Shown here: positions 1-7,501 of the stretch, in pieces | Position numbering within the stretch: the first letter of the stretch is position 1 | Layout: every line of letters begins with the position of its first letter | Assembly: GCA_036676295.1 (NCBI GenBank) | Contig: JAKFDE010000035.1 | Location: 109,389 to 173,388 of the forward strand | Length of the DNA: 64,000 bases | Reading direction: 5' to 3' | From: UBA4416 sp036676295 | Lineage (GTDB): Bacteria > Bacteroidota > Bacteroidia > B-17B0 > Aurantibacillaceae | Translations under genes and position numbers: made by a program | Notes under the pieces: model-generated | What the model saw: only the letters and a program-made list of their open reading frames with translations | What the model was told of the DNA's origin: nothing | Databases searched by the model: none

Positions 1-103
1 TTGCCAAAAAGCGCTAAATTCACAATGTATTAACCAAAACTAATTACCATCGAATAGACATCTACTTAAATTTTATTGTATTTAATAATTTAATTGTAGT
101 CCT

Positions 104-703
104 ATGTCTATGCAACTTCTTTCTGATAATGAGCTTGTTAAGCTCTATATGAATGGTAATGAAGAATCCCTTTCTGTTCTAGTAAAGCGTCACAAACGTC
201 GTATATTTTCTTATGTGTATTTAATTACTCGTAATAAGGCTTTAACCGAGGATGTGTTTCAGGAAACCTTTTTTAAAGTGATCCAAACCCTTAAAAAACA
301 ACAGTATAACGAAGAGGGTAAGTTTTTACCTTGGGTACTGCGTATTGCTAAAAACCTGATCATTGATCATTTTAGAAAGGCTAAAAAAATGCACAGCATT
401 TCCATCATCACTAATGATGAGGGCGAAGAGGTAAGTATTTTTGATATCATTCCCGAACAGGGAGGGCCACAAAAGGATACCGAAGAAACCAGATTTTTTA
501 AACAAACCATACGTTCTGTAGTAAGCGATCTGCCGCAGGATCAACGAGAGGTAGTGATCATGCGAACCTATTATGACATGAGTTTTAAAGAAATTGCCGA
601 GATCACCAATGTCTCTATCAATACATCACTAGGTAGAATGCGTTATGCATTAATTAACCTGAAAAAAATGTTGGAAGAAAAAAATGTAGAGATCTACATT
701 TAA
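104..703 (+). CDS. ECF-type RNA polymerase sigma factor
   Basis: This 199-residue protein is a sigma-70 family factor of the extracytoplasmic-function class, which directs RNA polymerase to a limited set of promoters. Residues about 25-96 match region 2, with the core-binding and -10 contact stretch around LTEDVFQETFFKVI and a downstream LIIDHFRKAKK helix. Residues about 135-190 match region 4, a helix-turn-helix around FKEIAEITNVSINTSLGRMR. There is no region 3 or C-terminal extension, as is usual for ECF factors. No anti-sigma gene follows; the next gene is a TPR/SpoIIE protein behind a terminator. Its regulon cannot be read from the sequence. The family call is firm. Confidence 0.93.
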   Translation: MSMQLLSDNELVKLYMNGNEESLSVLVKRHKRRIFSYVYLITRNKALTEDVFQETFFKVIQTLKKQQYNEEGKFLPWVLRIAKNLIIDHFRKAKKMHSISIITNDEGEEVSIFDIIPEQGGPQKDTEETRFFKQTIRSVVSDLPQDQREVVIMRTYYDMSFKEIAEITNVSINTSLGRMRYALINLKKMLEEKNVEIYI

Positions 704-758
704 AAGAAACTACGAGCTAGTTTGTGTTGCGTAATTGTGTTTTTTTGTTTTTGTGTAT

Positions 759-792
759 AAAAAACCTTCTGTCAGTTGATGGAAGGTTTTTT
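759..792 (+). terminator. Rho-independent terminator after the sigma factor gene
   Basis: An inverted repeat with arms AAAAAACCTTC and GAAGGTTTTTT around a 12-base loop ends in a T-run. It lies about 55 bases after the sigma factor stop and separates it from the TPR gene. Confidence 0.8.
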
Positions 793-866
793 ATTTAGCG
801 ATCTTAAGTAATATTGTATCTTTAATAGTAATATTTCTATTTTTTTCATCTGCAATTTTATTTACT

Positions 867-3098
867 ATGAAAAACAGCTTGCTCATTTTCCTGCTATCTT
901 TTATTTCTTCTTATTCACAAACATCAACAATTGATTCGTTGATGAAGTCTTTAGAAAAAAATAATCAGGATTCCTTAAAAGTAAAGAGTTTAATTACGCT
1001 GAGCAATGCGTTAATGGAAGAAAGCGAATTTGATAAAGCGTTAGAATTTGCAGAGCAAGCAGAATCCCTCTCTCAAAAAATAATGTATAGGAATGGAATG
1101 GCTCTAAGTTATAATTGCTTGGGAAATATTTATGATTATAAAGGAGATTTTAATAAAGCCTTAGAATATCATCAAAAGGGATTGGATATAAAAACTAAGA
1201 TGAATGATAAGAAAGGCATGGCATCTTCTTATGGGAATATGGGAAATATTTATAAAGAACAATCCAATTATCCCAAAGCATTAGAGTACTATGATAAATG
1301 CTATAAAATTTCGGAAGCCACAAATGATCTGCGATCCATGGCTTTGGCACTTAACAATACCGGAAACGTATATATTTTAAAGGCGGAATATCCTAAGGCC
1401 TTAGATTATCATTTAAAAGCGCTAAAGATCAGAGAAAAGAATTCTGACAAAAAAGGTATTGGATATTCTTATAGTAATATCGGATTGATCTATGATTACC
1501 AGTTAAATTACAAAAAGGCTAAGGAGTATTACACATTAGCCTTAAAAATCAGAGAAGAGCTTGATGACAGGTATGGTATGGCAAATGCGTATAATAGTTT
1601 GGGAGGTGTGTGCGAGGAGGAAGGAGATCTTTTAGGCGCATTAGATTATTTCGAGAAATCGTTAAAGATAAGAGAAGAGATAGGTGATAAGTATGGTTTA
1701 TCGGTTTCTTTAAATAATATTGGGACTATTTATGAAGAACAAAACAAATACACCGAAGCTCTTATTTATTTTAATAAAGCATTAAAAATTAAAGAGGAAT
1801 TGGAAGATAAAAATGGAATTTCTACCAGTTATTACAATATAGGCAAATTGTTTTTAAGTTTAAAAAAACACAATGAAGCTGTAAAGTGTTTTGATAAAGT
1901 TGTTTCTATTTCAAAGGAAATTGGGGCAACTGATAATATCCGATATGGATATGAAGGTTTGGCTGAAAGCTATTCGGCACTTGGTAATTATAAAGAAGCA
2001 TATAAGAATCATATTTTGTTTAAAGAGTTAACGGATAGTATTTTCAATATAGAAAACAGTAAAGAAATCGGAGATCTTAAAACAAATTTTGAAGTTGAAA
2101 AGAAAGAAGCAGAATTGAAAATTAAAACTCAGGCTGAAAAAGAAAAACTGATAGCTGTTTCAGCAGAACGGGATAAAAGACAACAGGTCATTATTTTTTC
2201 TGTAATAGGAGTGTTGATTATTGTTATTGTATTTTCGTCGTTTTTGTATAATCGCTTTGTGCTTACAAGAAAACAACACAAAATAATTGAAGTGCAGAAG
2301 AAAGAAGTTGAGGTTCAGAAAGAAGTGATCGAGGAGAAACAAAAAGAAGTGATGGATTCGATACACTACGCGCGAAGGATACAACGTGCGCTATTAGCAA
2401 GTGATAGTTTTCTTAATTCAGTATTACATAACTATTTTATTTATTTTAATCCAAAAGATGTTGTGAGTGGCGATTTTTACTGGGCCACAAAAAGTCATGG
2501 TAAATTTTATTTGGCAATTGCTGATAGTACAGGACATGGAGTTCCCGGAGCATTTATGAGTTTGCTAAATATGAGTTTTTTGAATGAAGCCATTAATGAA
2601 AAAGGCTTAGAAAAAACAAATGAGATCTTAGGCCATACCAGAAAACGATTAATTAAAGCATTAGCGGAAGATGGAAGTGAGGAAGGTGGAAAAGATGGGA
2701 TGGACTGTTCGCTGATGTGTTTTGATTTTGAAAATTTGATCCTTGAGTTTTCTTGTGCCAACAATCCGTTACTTATTATTCGCGATGGTGAGGTCATTCA
2801 TACGGCATCTGATAGAATGCCGGTTGGTCGTTCGCCAAGAGAAGCTGAATTGTTTACTTTACATAAGTTTCCTCTCATGAAAAATGATCTGGTGTACGCT
2901 TTTACAGATGGATACCCTGATCAATTCGGAGGACCAAAAGGTAAAAAGTATAAATACAAGCAATTGGAAGAAAAATTACTTTCAATGCATCTGGAATCGG
3001 TGACTGATCAAAAAAATAGCTTAAAAACTGAGTTTGAAACCTGGAAAGGGAATTTGGAACAAGTTGATGATGTTTTGATGTTTGGGATCCGTATTTAG
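867..3098 (+). CDS. TPR-repeat membrane protein with C-terminal SpoIIE (PP2C-like) phosphatase
   Basis: The 743-residue protein begins with a signal peptide (residues 1-18), followed by about eight tetratricopeptide units with a strict 40-residue period from about 40 to 380. A membrane segment lies at about 440-461, a Lys/Glu-rich coiled coil at 465-497, and a SpoIIE-type Ser/Thr phosphatase fills about 500-743. Metal-binding motifs are visible: SGDFYW, ADSTGHGVPGAFMS, DGMDCSL and FTDGYPDQFGG. The layout implies a periplasmic TPR sensor controlling a cytoplasmic phosphatase that could dephosphorylate a STAS-type anti-anti-sigma partner. A STAS-like protein is encoded convergently just downstream, which fits but does not prove a link. 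This architecture is common in Bacteroidota. Confidence 0.9.
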   Translation: MKNSLLIFLLSFISSYSQTSTIDSLMKSLEKNNQDSLKVKSLITLSNALMEESEFDKALEFAEQAESLSQKIMYRNGMALSYNCLGNIYDYKGDFNKALEYHQKGLDIKTKMNDKKGMASSYGNMGNIYKEQSNYPKALEYYDKCYKISEATNDLRSMALALNNTGNVYILKAEYPKALDYHLKALKIREKNSDKKGIGYSYSNIGLIYDYQLNYKKAKEYYTLALKIREELDDRYGMANAYNSLGGVCEEEGDLLGALDYFEKSLKIREEIGDKYGLSVSLNNIGTIYEEQNKYTEALIYFNKALKIKEELEDKNGISTSYYNIGKLFLSLKKHNEAVKCFDKVVSISKEIGATDNIRYGYEGLAESYSALGNYKEAYKNHILFKELTDSIFNIENSKEIGDLKTNFEVEKKEAELKIKTQAEKEKLIAVSAERDKRQQVIIFSVIGVLIIVIVFSSFLYNRFVLTRKQHKIIEVQKKEVEVQKEVIEEKQKEVMDSIHYARRIQRALLASDSFLNSVLHNYFIYFNPKDVVSGDFYWATKSHGKFYLAIADSTGHGVPGAFMSLLNMSFLNEAINEKGLEKTNEILGHTRKRLIKALAEDGSEEGGKDGMDCSLMCFDFENLILEFSCANNPLLIIRDGEVIHTASDRMPVGRSPREAELFTLHKFPLMKNDLVYAFTDGYPDQFGGPKGKKYKYKQLEEKLLSMHLESVTDQKNSLKTEFETWKGNLEQVDDVLMFGIRI

Positions 3099-3131
3099 AA
3101 ATTATGGTTCATTCAATTCAAAACTCACTTG

Positions 3132-3560
3132 TTACATAAAGGTTTTTAACCATTTTTCAGCGCTTGGAATATCGCTAAAAAAGTGAGTAGGTTTTTGTGG
3201 TTTATAAACTTTAATATAGAAGTTAGCTACCATTTTGTGAGCCAAGGATTTGATGATAAAAGCTTCGGCAATAGAAAAACGGGCGCCATCACCTTTGGCA
3301 ACGTGGTCGCGGCAATCATGGTCTACCGAAGTATATTTTCCGGGAATTTTTAAAAGAACATGTGGTACACCGTTAGTTATTTCTCCAATAGCGTTTACCG
3401 ATTCTATAGATTCTTTTAATGTGAAATCAAAATGATCGGGATAGGTAATTTGTACAATACCATCACTGCGTAATTTTAAATGGCTATGTGGTAACACAAT
3501 CTCTCTAATGATCGTATAATCACTAGTCTCTTTGATGATATCATTTATTTCTTGCACCAT
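3132..3560 (-). CDS. STAS/SpoIIAA-like small protein (DUF7793-like)
   Basis: This 142-residue soluble protein has no signal peptide. It resembles the small STAS-like family I know as DUF7793 (number not certain): an N-terminal strand pair (LKLRSDGIVQITYP), a central helix with ESVNAIGEI, and a C-terminal part reading FYIKVYKPQKPTHFF then a short SAEKWLK helix. A paralogue with the same C-terminal pattern (KFFLQLEGQPYPTGMF, EARKWLMQYL) lies at 41583-41975. The gene is convergent with the TPR-SpoIIE gene, 33 bases apart. A role as a phosphatase substrate is inference; no clear phosphoacceptor serine motif was seen. Confidence 0.6.
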   Translation of the reverse strand: MVQEINDIIKETSDYTIIREIVLPHSHLKLRSDGIVQITYPDHFDFTLKESIESVNAIGEITNGVPHVLLKIPGKYTSVDHDCRDHVAKGDGARFSIAEAFIIKSLAHKMVANFYIKVYKPQKPTHFFSDIPSAEKWLKTFM

Positions 3561-3692
3561 TGATAAGGATAAAATTACATTATTTATAGCTAAACGCCAA
3601 GAGATCAGAAAATTGTTAATATTGGGTGTTTAGTTGGCAGATCGATATTTAATACTTGATTAATATTTACCTTTATATAATAAACCAGTAAT

Positions 3693-4472
3693 ATGCTTAA
3701 AGTACATGCATACCAATATTCAGAAAGCATCGATATTAAATCGTTTAAGTCTGATTTTACGGCTGAACTAAAGTATTCGAGCCCCGATGAATTGTTTTAT
3801 CAAATGGGCGATGAACAGTATGTGTATGTGTTTAAATACGGAGTGATCTGTTTTTTGAACTATGATGCCATTAAAATTGCGGAATTTTTTAAGTTAATGA
3901 CGCAGTACACCAATACCCAGTTTGAGAATAAATTATACGAAGAATTTTTAATTCAGTCGGGTTGCAAACAAAACTCATTTGGTTATAATAAAATAGAGAT
4001 CATAAATTCAGATAGTGAAACGTTGAGGTTGATCATGCTAAATGTTTCTCATAGTGTAGCACTCGATTATTATTCAGACCAAAGTGATATTCTGCTGGAA
4101 GGAACGAATCAACAGATCCAGTTTTTGGAAAATGAAGGAAAACTCAATATTTCAGGTAAAAATCTTAGACGTTATATCGGAAGAACCTTAAATCTTAAAA
4201 ATAAAATTTCACAGAACTTATACATTTTTGATTCTCCGCCGGAAACCTGGGAAGATGAAAATTTGAACAAAATAGATATTGGGTTAAAAAAGACCTTCGA
4301 CCTTCAGATCAGGTATCGAAATATTCAAGAAGACCTTCAGATCATTAAAGAAAATTTAGAATTATTTAAAGATCTGATGCAATACAAAAAAAGTAATTTA
4401 CTGGAGTGGATCGTTATTCTATTGATCTTAATAGAAGTACTCAATCTATTAGTGGATAAATTTTTCAAGTAA
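3693..4472 (+). CDS. RMND1/Sif2-family (DUF155) membrane-anchored protein
   Basis: The 259-residue product matches the DUF155 family, which includes yeast Rmd1/Rmd8 and human mitochondrial RMND1. Diagnostic stretches are YVFKYGVICFLNYD near residue 50, SHSVALDYYSDQSDILLE in the middle, a RRYIGRTLNLKNKISQNLY helix, and the signature DSPPETWEDENL. The C terminus (about 236-256) is one hydrophobic segment, giving the tail-anchored topology usual for the family. Biochemical function in bacteria is unknown. The gene appears to stand alone; a TAccTTTA near-match to the -10 box lies at about 3670-3677 and a bidirectional terminator follows at 4488. Confidence 0.85.
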   Translation: MLKVHAYQYSESIDIKSFKSDFTAELKYSSPDELFYQMGDEQYVYVFKYGVICFLNYDAIKIAEFFKLMTQYTNTQFENKLYEEFLIQSGCKQNSFGYNKIEIINSDSETLRLIMLNVSHSVALDYYSDQSDILLEGTNQQIQFLENEGKLNISGKNLRRYIGRTLNLKNKISQNLYIFDSPPETWEDENLNKIDIGLKKTFDLQIRYRNIQEDLQIIKENLELFKDLMQYKKSNLLEWIVILLILIEVLNLLVDKFFK

Positions 4473-4487
4473 TGAGGTATTATAAAA

Positions 4488-4520
4488 ACAAAAGCTCGCC
4501 ACACTGTGGCGAGCTTTTGT
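4488..4520. terminator. Bidirectional terminator between convergent genes
   Basis: Perfect inverted repeat with arms ACAAAAGCTCGCC and GGCGAGCTTTTGT around a 7-base loop. The A-run on one side and T-run on the other let it serve both the DUF155 gene (plus) and the Cys-rich micropeptide gene (minus). Confidence 0.85.
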
Positions 4521-4537
4521 CGTTTACTGGCTATATG

Positions 4538-4627
4538 TTAGCAGCAGCCAAAAGGGCAGCAGCAAGCACAGATAATGGCACCGGCAACTAATACAGTTGC
4601 AGAGATACCTATGATTAATTTTGTCAT
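4538..4627 (-). CDS. 29-residue Cys-rich hydrophobic micropeptide
   Basis: An ATG-to-TAA frame encodes 29 residues: a MTKLIIG start, a hydrophobic helix (residues about 4-19, ending VAGAII) and the tail CACCCPFGCC, giving six cysteines in the last ten residues. It could be a single-pass membrane peptide with an exposed metal- or thiol-reactive tail; it lacks a canonical lipobox. It sits 66 bases behind a second Cys-rich secreted protein on the same strand and just ahead of a strong terminator, which argues for an expressed gene. The stretch AAAAGAA lies just upstream of the ATG. I do not recognise the family. Confidence 0.55.
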   Translation of the reverse strand: MTKLIIGISATVLVAGAIICACCCPFGCC

Positions 4628-4693
4628 GTTAATTCTTTTTAAGATTTGTATGAATTTAAATTTCTAAAAATTATCCTCAAGGGATAAGGAATC

Positions 4694-5002
4694 TTAAATT
4701 ATTTCAGGTGGCCGCCAACAATCAGACAAAAAATCAGAAAGTATTTTGTCGTTTTTTATTGGAGTCTTTTTTGAGTTGATGTCTATTTGAACCAGAAAAT
4801 CAAATTGAGGAATTGCTACAAAATTGCAATGACAGTTTTGTAATGAGCAGCAGGGTATACAAGTTGTGGTATTATCAGATTGGTCTTTATCATCATTGCA
4901 ACACAAGTTAACTTGTTTTAATACAGTACAAGTACCACATACTGCAGGAGTAACTGTTACCAGCGAAATATAACAGACAAGTATAACGGCAATGAATCTC
5001 AT
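4694..5002 (-). CDS. Small secreted Cys-rich protein (possibly DUF6660-like)
   Basis: From the ATG at 5002 the product is 102 residues with a signal peptide (MRFIAVILVCYISLVTVTPA) and about eleven cysteines clustered in the first half, including CC, PCC and NCHC. It ends in a WRPPEII tail. The hydrophobic start, Cys/His cluster and W-x-PP-x-I ending resemble small Bacteroidota proteins I know as DUF6660, often found near heavy-metal efflux genes; that assignment is tentative and no efflux gene is nearby. An upstream TTG at 5011 keeps the frame open but lies inside the -10 box, so ATG 5002 is preferred. It probably shares a transcript with the micropeptide at 4538. Confidence 0.6.
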   Translation of the reverse strand: MRFIAVILVCYISLVTVTPAVCGTCTVLKQVNLCCNDDKDQSDNTTTCIPCCSLQNCHCNFVAIPQFDFLVQIDINSKKTPIKNDKILSDFLSDCWRPPEII

Positions 5003-5008
5003 TCTATA

Positions 5009-5016
5009 CAAATATA
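5009..5016 (-). promoter_or_regulatory. TAnnTTTG -10 box of the Cys-rich operon, near-leaderless
   Basis: The minus strand reads TATATTTG, a perfect match to the Bacteroidota -10 consensus, with only six bases between it and the ATG at 5002. The transcript would therefore be leaderless or nearly so. No clear -33 TTG at normal spacing is seen. Confidence 0.6.
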
Positions 5017-5126
5017 ATCTTTGTTTTCAATGAGGGATTTTTATCGGGTATTCTTTTACTTAAAAAATGTGAAAACGAATAACTATAAGTTGGAGGTAGT
5101 TTGCAATCTCTGCTATAGGTTTGCTA

Positions 5127-5684
5127 TCACTTCTGCTTTATAATGTCCCACTCACGTTTTAGCATGGCATATTGAAATTCGCTTCCCCATTTACCTTTGA
5201 AAAAAATATTTTCTATAAAATGACCTTCTTGTTTAAAGCCTATGCTTTTTAATAAATTAATGGAAGCGATATTTTCAGCGTCAACAATTTCTACAACTCT
5301 AAGAATATTTTGTGTATCAAATAAAAAAGTTAATAGACCTAAAAGACATTCTTTGGCGTAACCCTTTTTTTGTTCAAGGTGTGAGATGGTGATTCCAATC
5401 TCTGCAATTCGGATATCGGATGGATCAAGCTTAATGGCACAGTCGCCAATAAGTTGCTCGGTTGCTTTGTTTTCAATGCCGTATTGAATCCATTCTCCGG
5501 CTTTCCCAAATTCTTTATTTAATTGTCTTTTAATAAATTCTTCGGCTTGTTCAATTGTCATAACATCAAAGCCTTGATACTTTGTCACATCAGGATTGGA
5601 ACGATAAATATGAAAATCATTAAGATCTGTTGATTTAAGATTTCTTATGTTAAGTCGTTGTGTTGTTACGTTTAAATGGCTCAC
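5127..5684 (-). CDS. GNAT family N-acetyltransferase (RimJ/RimL type)
   Basis: This 185-residue protein has the GNAT acetyl-CoA fold: TQRLNIRNLKSTDL at the start, IGDCAIKLDPSDIRIAEIGI in the middle, and the acetyl-CoA loop region LEQKKGYAKECLLGLLTFLF followed by AENIASINLLKSIGFKQEG. That is the RimJ/RimL pattern, transferring acetyl groups to N-terminal or small-molecule amines; the substrate cannot be told. The start is GTG at 5684, with no upstream ATG in frame. It follows the 3-hydroxybutyrate dehydrogenase gene on the same strand by 22 bases and is probably cotranscribed. Confidence 0.88.
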   Translation of the reverse strand: MSHLNVTTQRLNIRNLKSTDLNDFHIYRSNPDVTKYQGFDVMTIEQAEEFIKRQLNKEFGKAGEWIQYGIENKATEQLIGDCAIKLDPSDIRIAEIGITISHLEQKKGYAKECLLGLLTFLFDTQNILRVVEIVDAENIASINLLKSIGFKQEGHFIENIFFKGKWGSEFQYAMLKREWDIIKQK

Positions 5685-5706
5685 TGTTTATTTTTCTAAC
5701 TTCAAA

Positions 5707-6477
5707 TTACTGGGCGTTCCAACCGCCATCAACGGGTAGGGCAGTGCCTGTCATTGTTTTAGCAATATCAGAAGCTAAAAACACAGCAAGTTGCCCTAGT
5801 TCTTCTACACTCACAAATTCTTTGACCGCTTGTTTGTATAACATTACTTTATTTACTACATCAGTTTCGCTCATATTATGAGCTTTGGCCTGATCGGCAA
5901 TTTGTTTTTCAACCAAGGGTGTTTTTACATAACCCGGACAAATAGCATTGGCTGTAATGCCAAAAGGAGCCCCTTCTAAAGCAATGGTTTTAGTAAAGCC
6001 AACAATACCATGTTTACTGGCTACATACGCACTTTTAAATTCAGATGCTACTAAGCCATGTGCCGATGCAATATTGATCACACGACCAAACTTTCGCTCT
6101 TTCATACCTTTCCAAACAGCTTTGGTTAAGTAAAAAGCTGAAGTTAAATTAATACCGATTATAGCAGCCCATTTTTCGTCAGGAAAATCTTCGATAGGAG
6201 AAACGTGTTGTATACCTGCATTATTTACTAAGACATCAATTTTACCAAACTTTGCTACGGCATCGTCTACCATTTTTCTTAATTCTTCAGGCTTTAGCAT
6301 ATTGGCATTGCTAAACAGCACTTCAATCCCAAATTCTTTAGCTATTCCGTCAGCAATTTCCTGGCCGTTAGCTTCTAACCCGTTAAATACAATGTTGTAG
6401 AGTTTTGTTTTAGCAAATTCACGGGCTATGCCTAATCCAATACCGCTGGTGCTTCCTGTAATTAAAATGGTTTTCAT
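5707..6477 (-). CDS. bdhA: 3-hydroxybutyrate dehydrogenase (SDR family)
   Basis: From ATG 6477 the protein is 256 residues, a classical short-chain dehydrogenase: NAD-binding TGSTSGIGLGIA, NNAG, catalytic Ser in NIASAHG and the YVASK pair. The stretches QHVSPIEDFPDEKWAAII and NAICPGYVKTPLVEKQI are characteristic of D-3-hydroxybutyrate dehydrogenase, which interconverts 3-hydroxybutyrate and acetoacetate with NAD. The frame is open 45 bases further upstream but that extension (MQRISANSAVKNNKL) is not family-like. A TATCTTTG -10 box lies upstream at 6543-6550 and a GNAT gene follows. The specific enzyme call is likely but rests on motif recognition only. Confidence 0.82.
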   Translation of the reverse strand: MKTILITGSTSGIGLGIAREFAKTKLYNIVFNGLEANGQEIADGIAKEFGIEVLFSNANMLKPEELRKMVDDAVAKFGKIDVLVNNAGIQHVSPIEDFPDEKWAAIIGINLTSAFYLTKAVWKGMKERKFGRVINIASAHGLVASEFKSAYVASKHGIVGFTKTIALEGAPFGITANAICPGYVKTPLVEKQIADQAKAHNMSETDVVNKVMLYKQAVKEFVSVEELGQLAVFLASDIAKTMTGTALPVDGGWNAQ

Positions 6478-6490
6478 AAGTTTATTGTTT

Positions 6491-6661
6491 TTAACCGCAG
6501 AGTTCGCTGAGATTCTTTGCAAAGAAAGCGGAGTTTATATAACAAAGATAAAAAGTCCAATGAGTTAATAAAATAAACTTTTAACAATAAAAAACCTCTA
6601 CTGCAAGCGCAATAAAGGTCTCTTTTTCTCTGCGAAAAGACTTTGTGTCCTTTGCGGTTAA
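6491..6661. repeat. Inverted pair of TTAACCGCA-type intergenic repeats
   Basis: The intergenic region is bounded by TTAACCGCAGAG at 6491 and the inverted TTTGCGGTTAA at 6651. Both continue into related purine-rich text containing CGCTGAG or CGCAGAG. The two arms look like facing copies of one dispersed repeat. The bdhA promoter box lies between them. Confidence 0.5.
6543..6550 (-). promoter_or_regulatory. TAnnTTTG -10 box for bdhA
   Basis: The minus strand reads TATCTTTG, a perfect match to the -10 consensus, 65 bases upstream of the bdhA ATG. No TTG at usual -33 spacing was found. Confidence 0.5.
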
Positions 6662-6668
6662 GTTTAAA

Positions 6669-7382
6669 TTAGAAATTTGGTTTTAGTAAATATTTGCTAT
6701 AAAAATCCACAATATGTTTTACGGCTTCATCAGCATTATCTACTAATTTAAATAGATCAAGATCAGCTTCGTTAATATTATGTTCTTTATAAAGCATAGT
6801 TTCTTTCATCCAGGCGATTAAACCTGCCCAATATTCTTTACCAACTAAAATGATAGGGAACTCAGCAATTTTATGAGTTTGCACCAAAGTTAAGGATTCA
6901 AACAATTCATCGATCGTTCCAAAACCACCGGGCATACCAATAAATCCTTGAGAGTATTTTAAGAAATTGGTTTTACGAACAAAGAAATAATTAAAATCGA
7001 TACTCTTATCTCTGTCAATGTATTCGTTTGGTTTTTGTTCAAAAGGTAAATCAATGTTTAAACCTACTGATTTTCCATTACCACGTTTAGCGCCTTTGTT
7101 TGCGGCTTCCATTATACCTGGGCCACCACCGGTGATGATACCATATCCTTCTTGTGTTAATTTAAAGGCTATTTCTTCGGCCATAATATAATATTTGTTA
7201 TCGGGCTTTGTTCTTGCTGAACCAAATATAGATACACAAGGACCAATTTTTTGCATTTTTTCAAAACCATCAACGAACTCACTCATAATTTTGAAGATCT
7301 GCCAACTATCTGATGCTTTTACATCATTCCAATCTTTCTGCGCAAAGGCTTTCCGGATCTTGTTTTCGCTTTCTATTGTCAT
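6669..7382 (-). CDS. LOG family (lysine decarboxylase-like fold) phosphoribohydrolase
   Basis: The 237-residue protein belongs to the TIGR00730/LOG family. It shows the nucleotide-binding GGGPGIMEAANKGA and the signature PGGFGTIDE, with SIFGSART near the start of the Rossmann fold. Characterised members release free base from nucleoside 5'-monophosphates (cytokinin activation in plants); many are annotated wrongly as lysine decarboxylases. The N-terminal 40 residues precede the core and are typical of the longer bacterial subgroup. It appears to be a single gene bounded by repeats on both sides. Confidence 0.9.
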   Translation of the reverse strand: MTIESENKIRKAFAQKDWNDVKASDSWQIFKIMSEFVDGFEKMQKIGPCVSIFGSARTKPDNKYYIMAEEIAFKLTQEGYGIITGGGPGIMEAANKGAKRGNGKSVGLNIDLPFEQKPNEYIDRDKSIDFNYFFVRKTNFLKYSQGFIGMPGGFGTIDELFESLTLVQTHKIAEFPIILVGKEYWAGLIAWMKETMLYKEHNINEADLDLFKLVDNADEAVKHIVDFYSKYLLKPNF

Positions 7383-7414
7383 ACTGTTACGTTTTATATT
7401 CTTTGTTTTTTTGT

Positions 7415-7439
7415 TGTCACACTGAGCGTAGTCGAAGTG
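7415..7439. repeat. Dispersed TGTCA-TCGA family intergenic repeat
   Basis: The text begins TGTCACACTGAGCGTAG and ends TCGAAGTG. It is a diverged copy of the element repeated at 28963-29023, 30701-30760, 32357-32381 and 32838-32862. Confidence 0.6.
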
Positions 7440-7501
7440 TTTTGTTTTTTATTCCTATTTGTTAGCCTTCAACTCCGCTCAGGCTAACAATAATTTTATA
7501 C

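Noticed and set aside
2160..2384. Minus-strand frame inside the TPR-SpoIIE gene.
   Set aside because: Shadow of the coiled-coil and membrane coding region; low-complexity Asn/His-rich product and no promoter.
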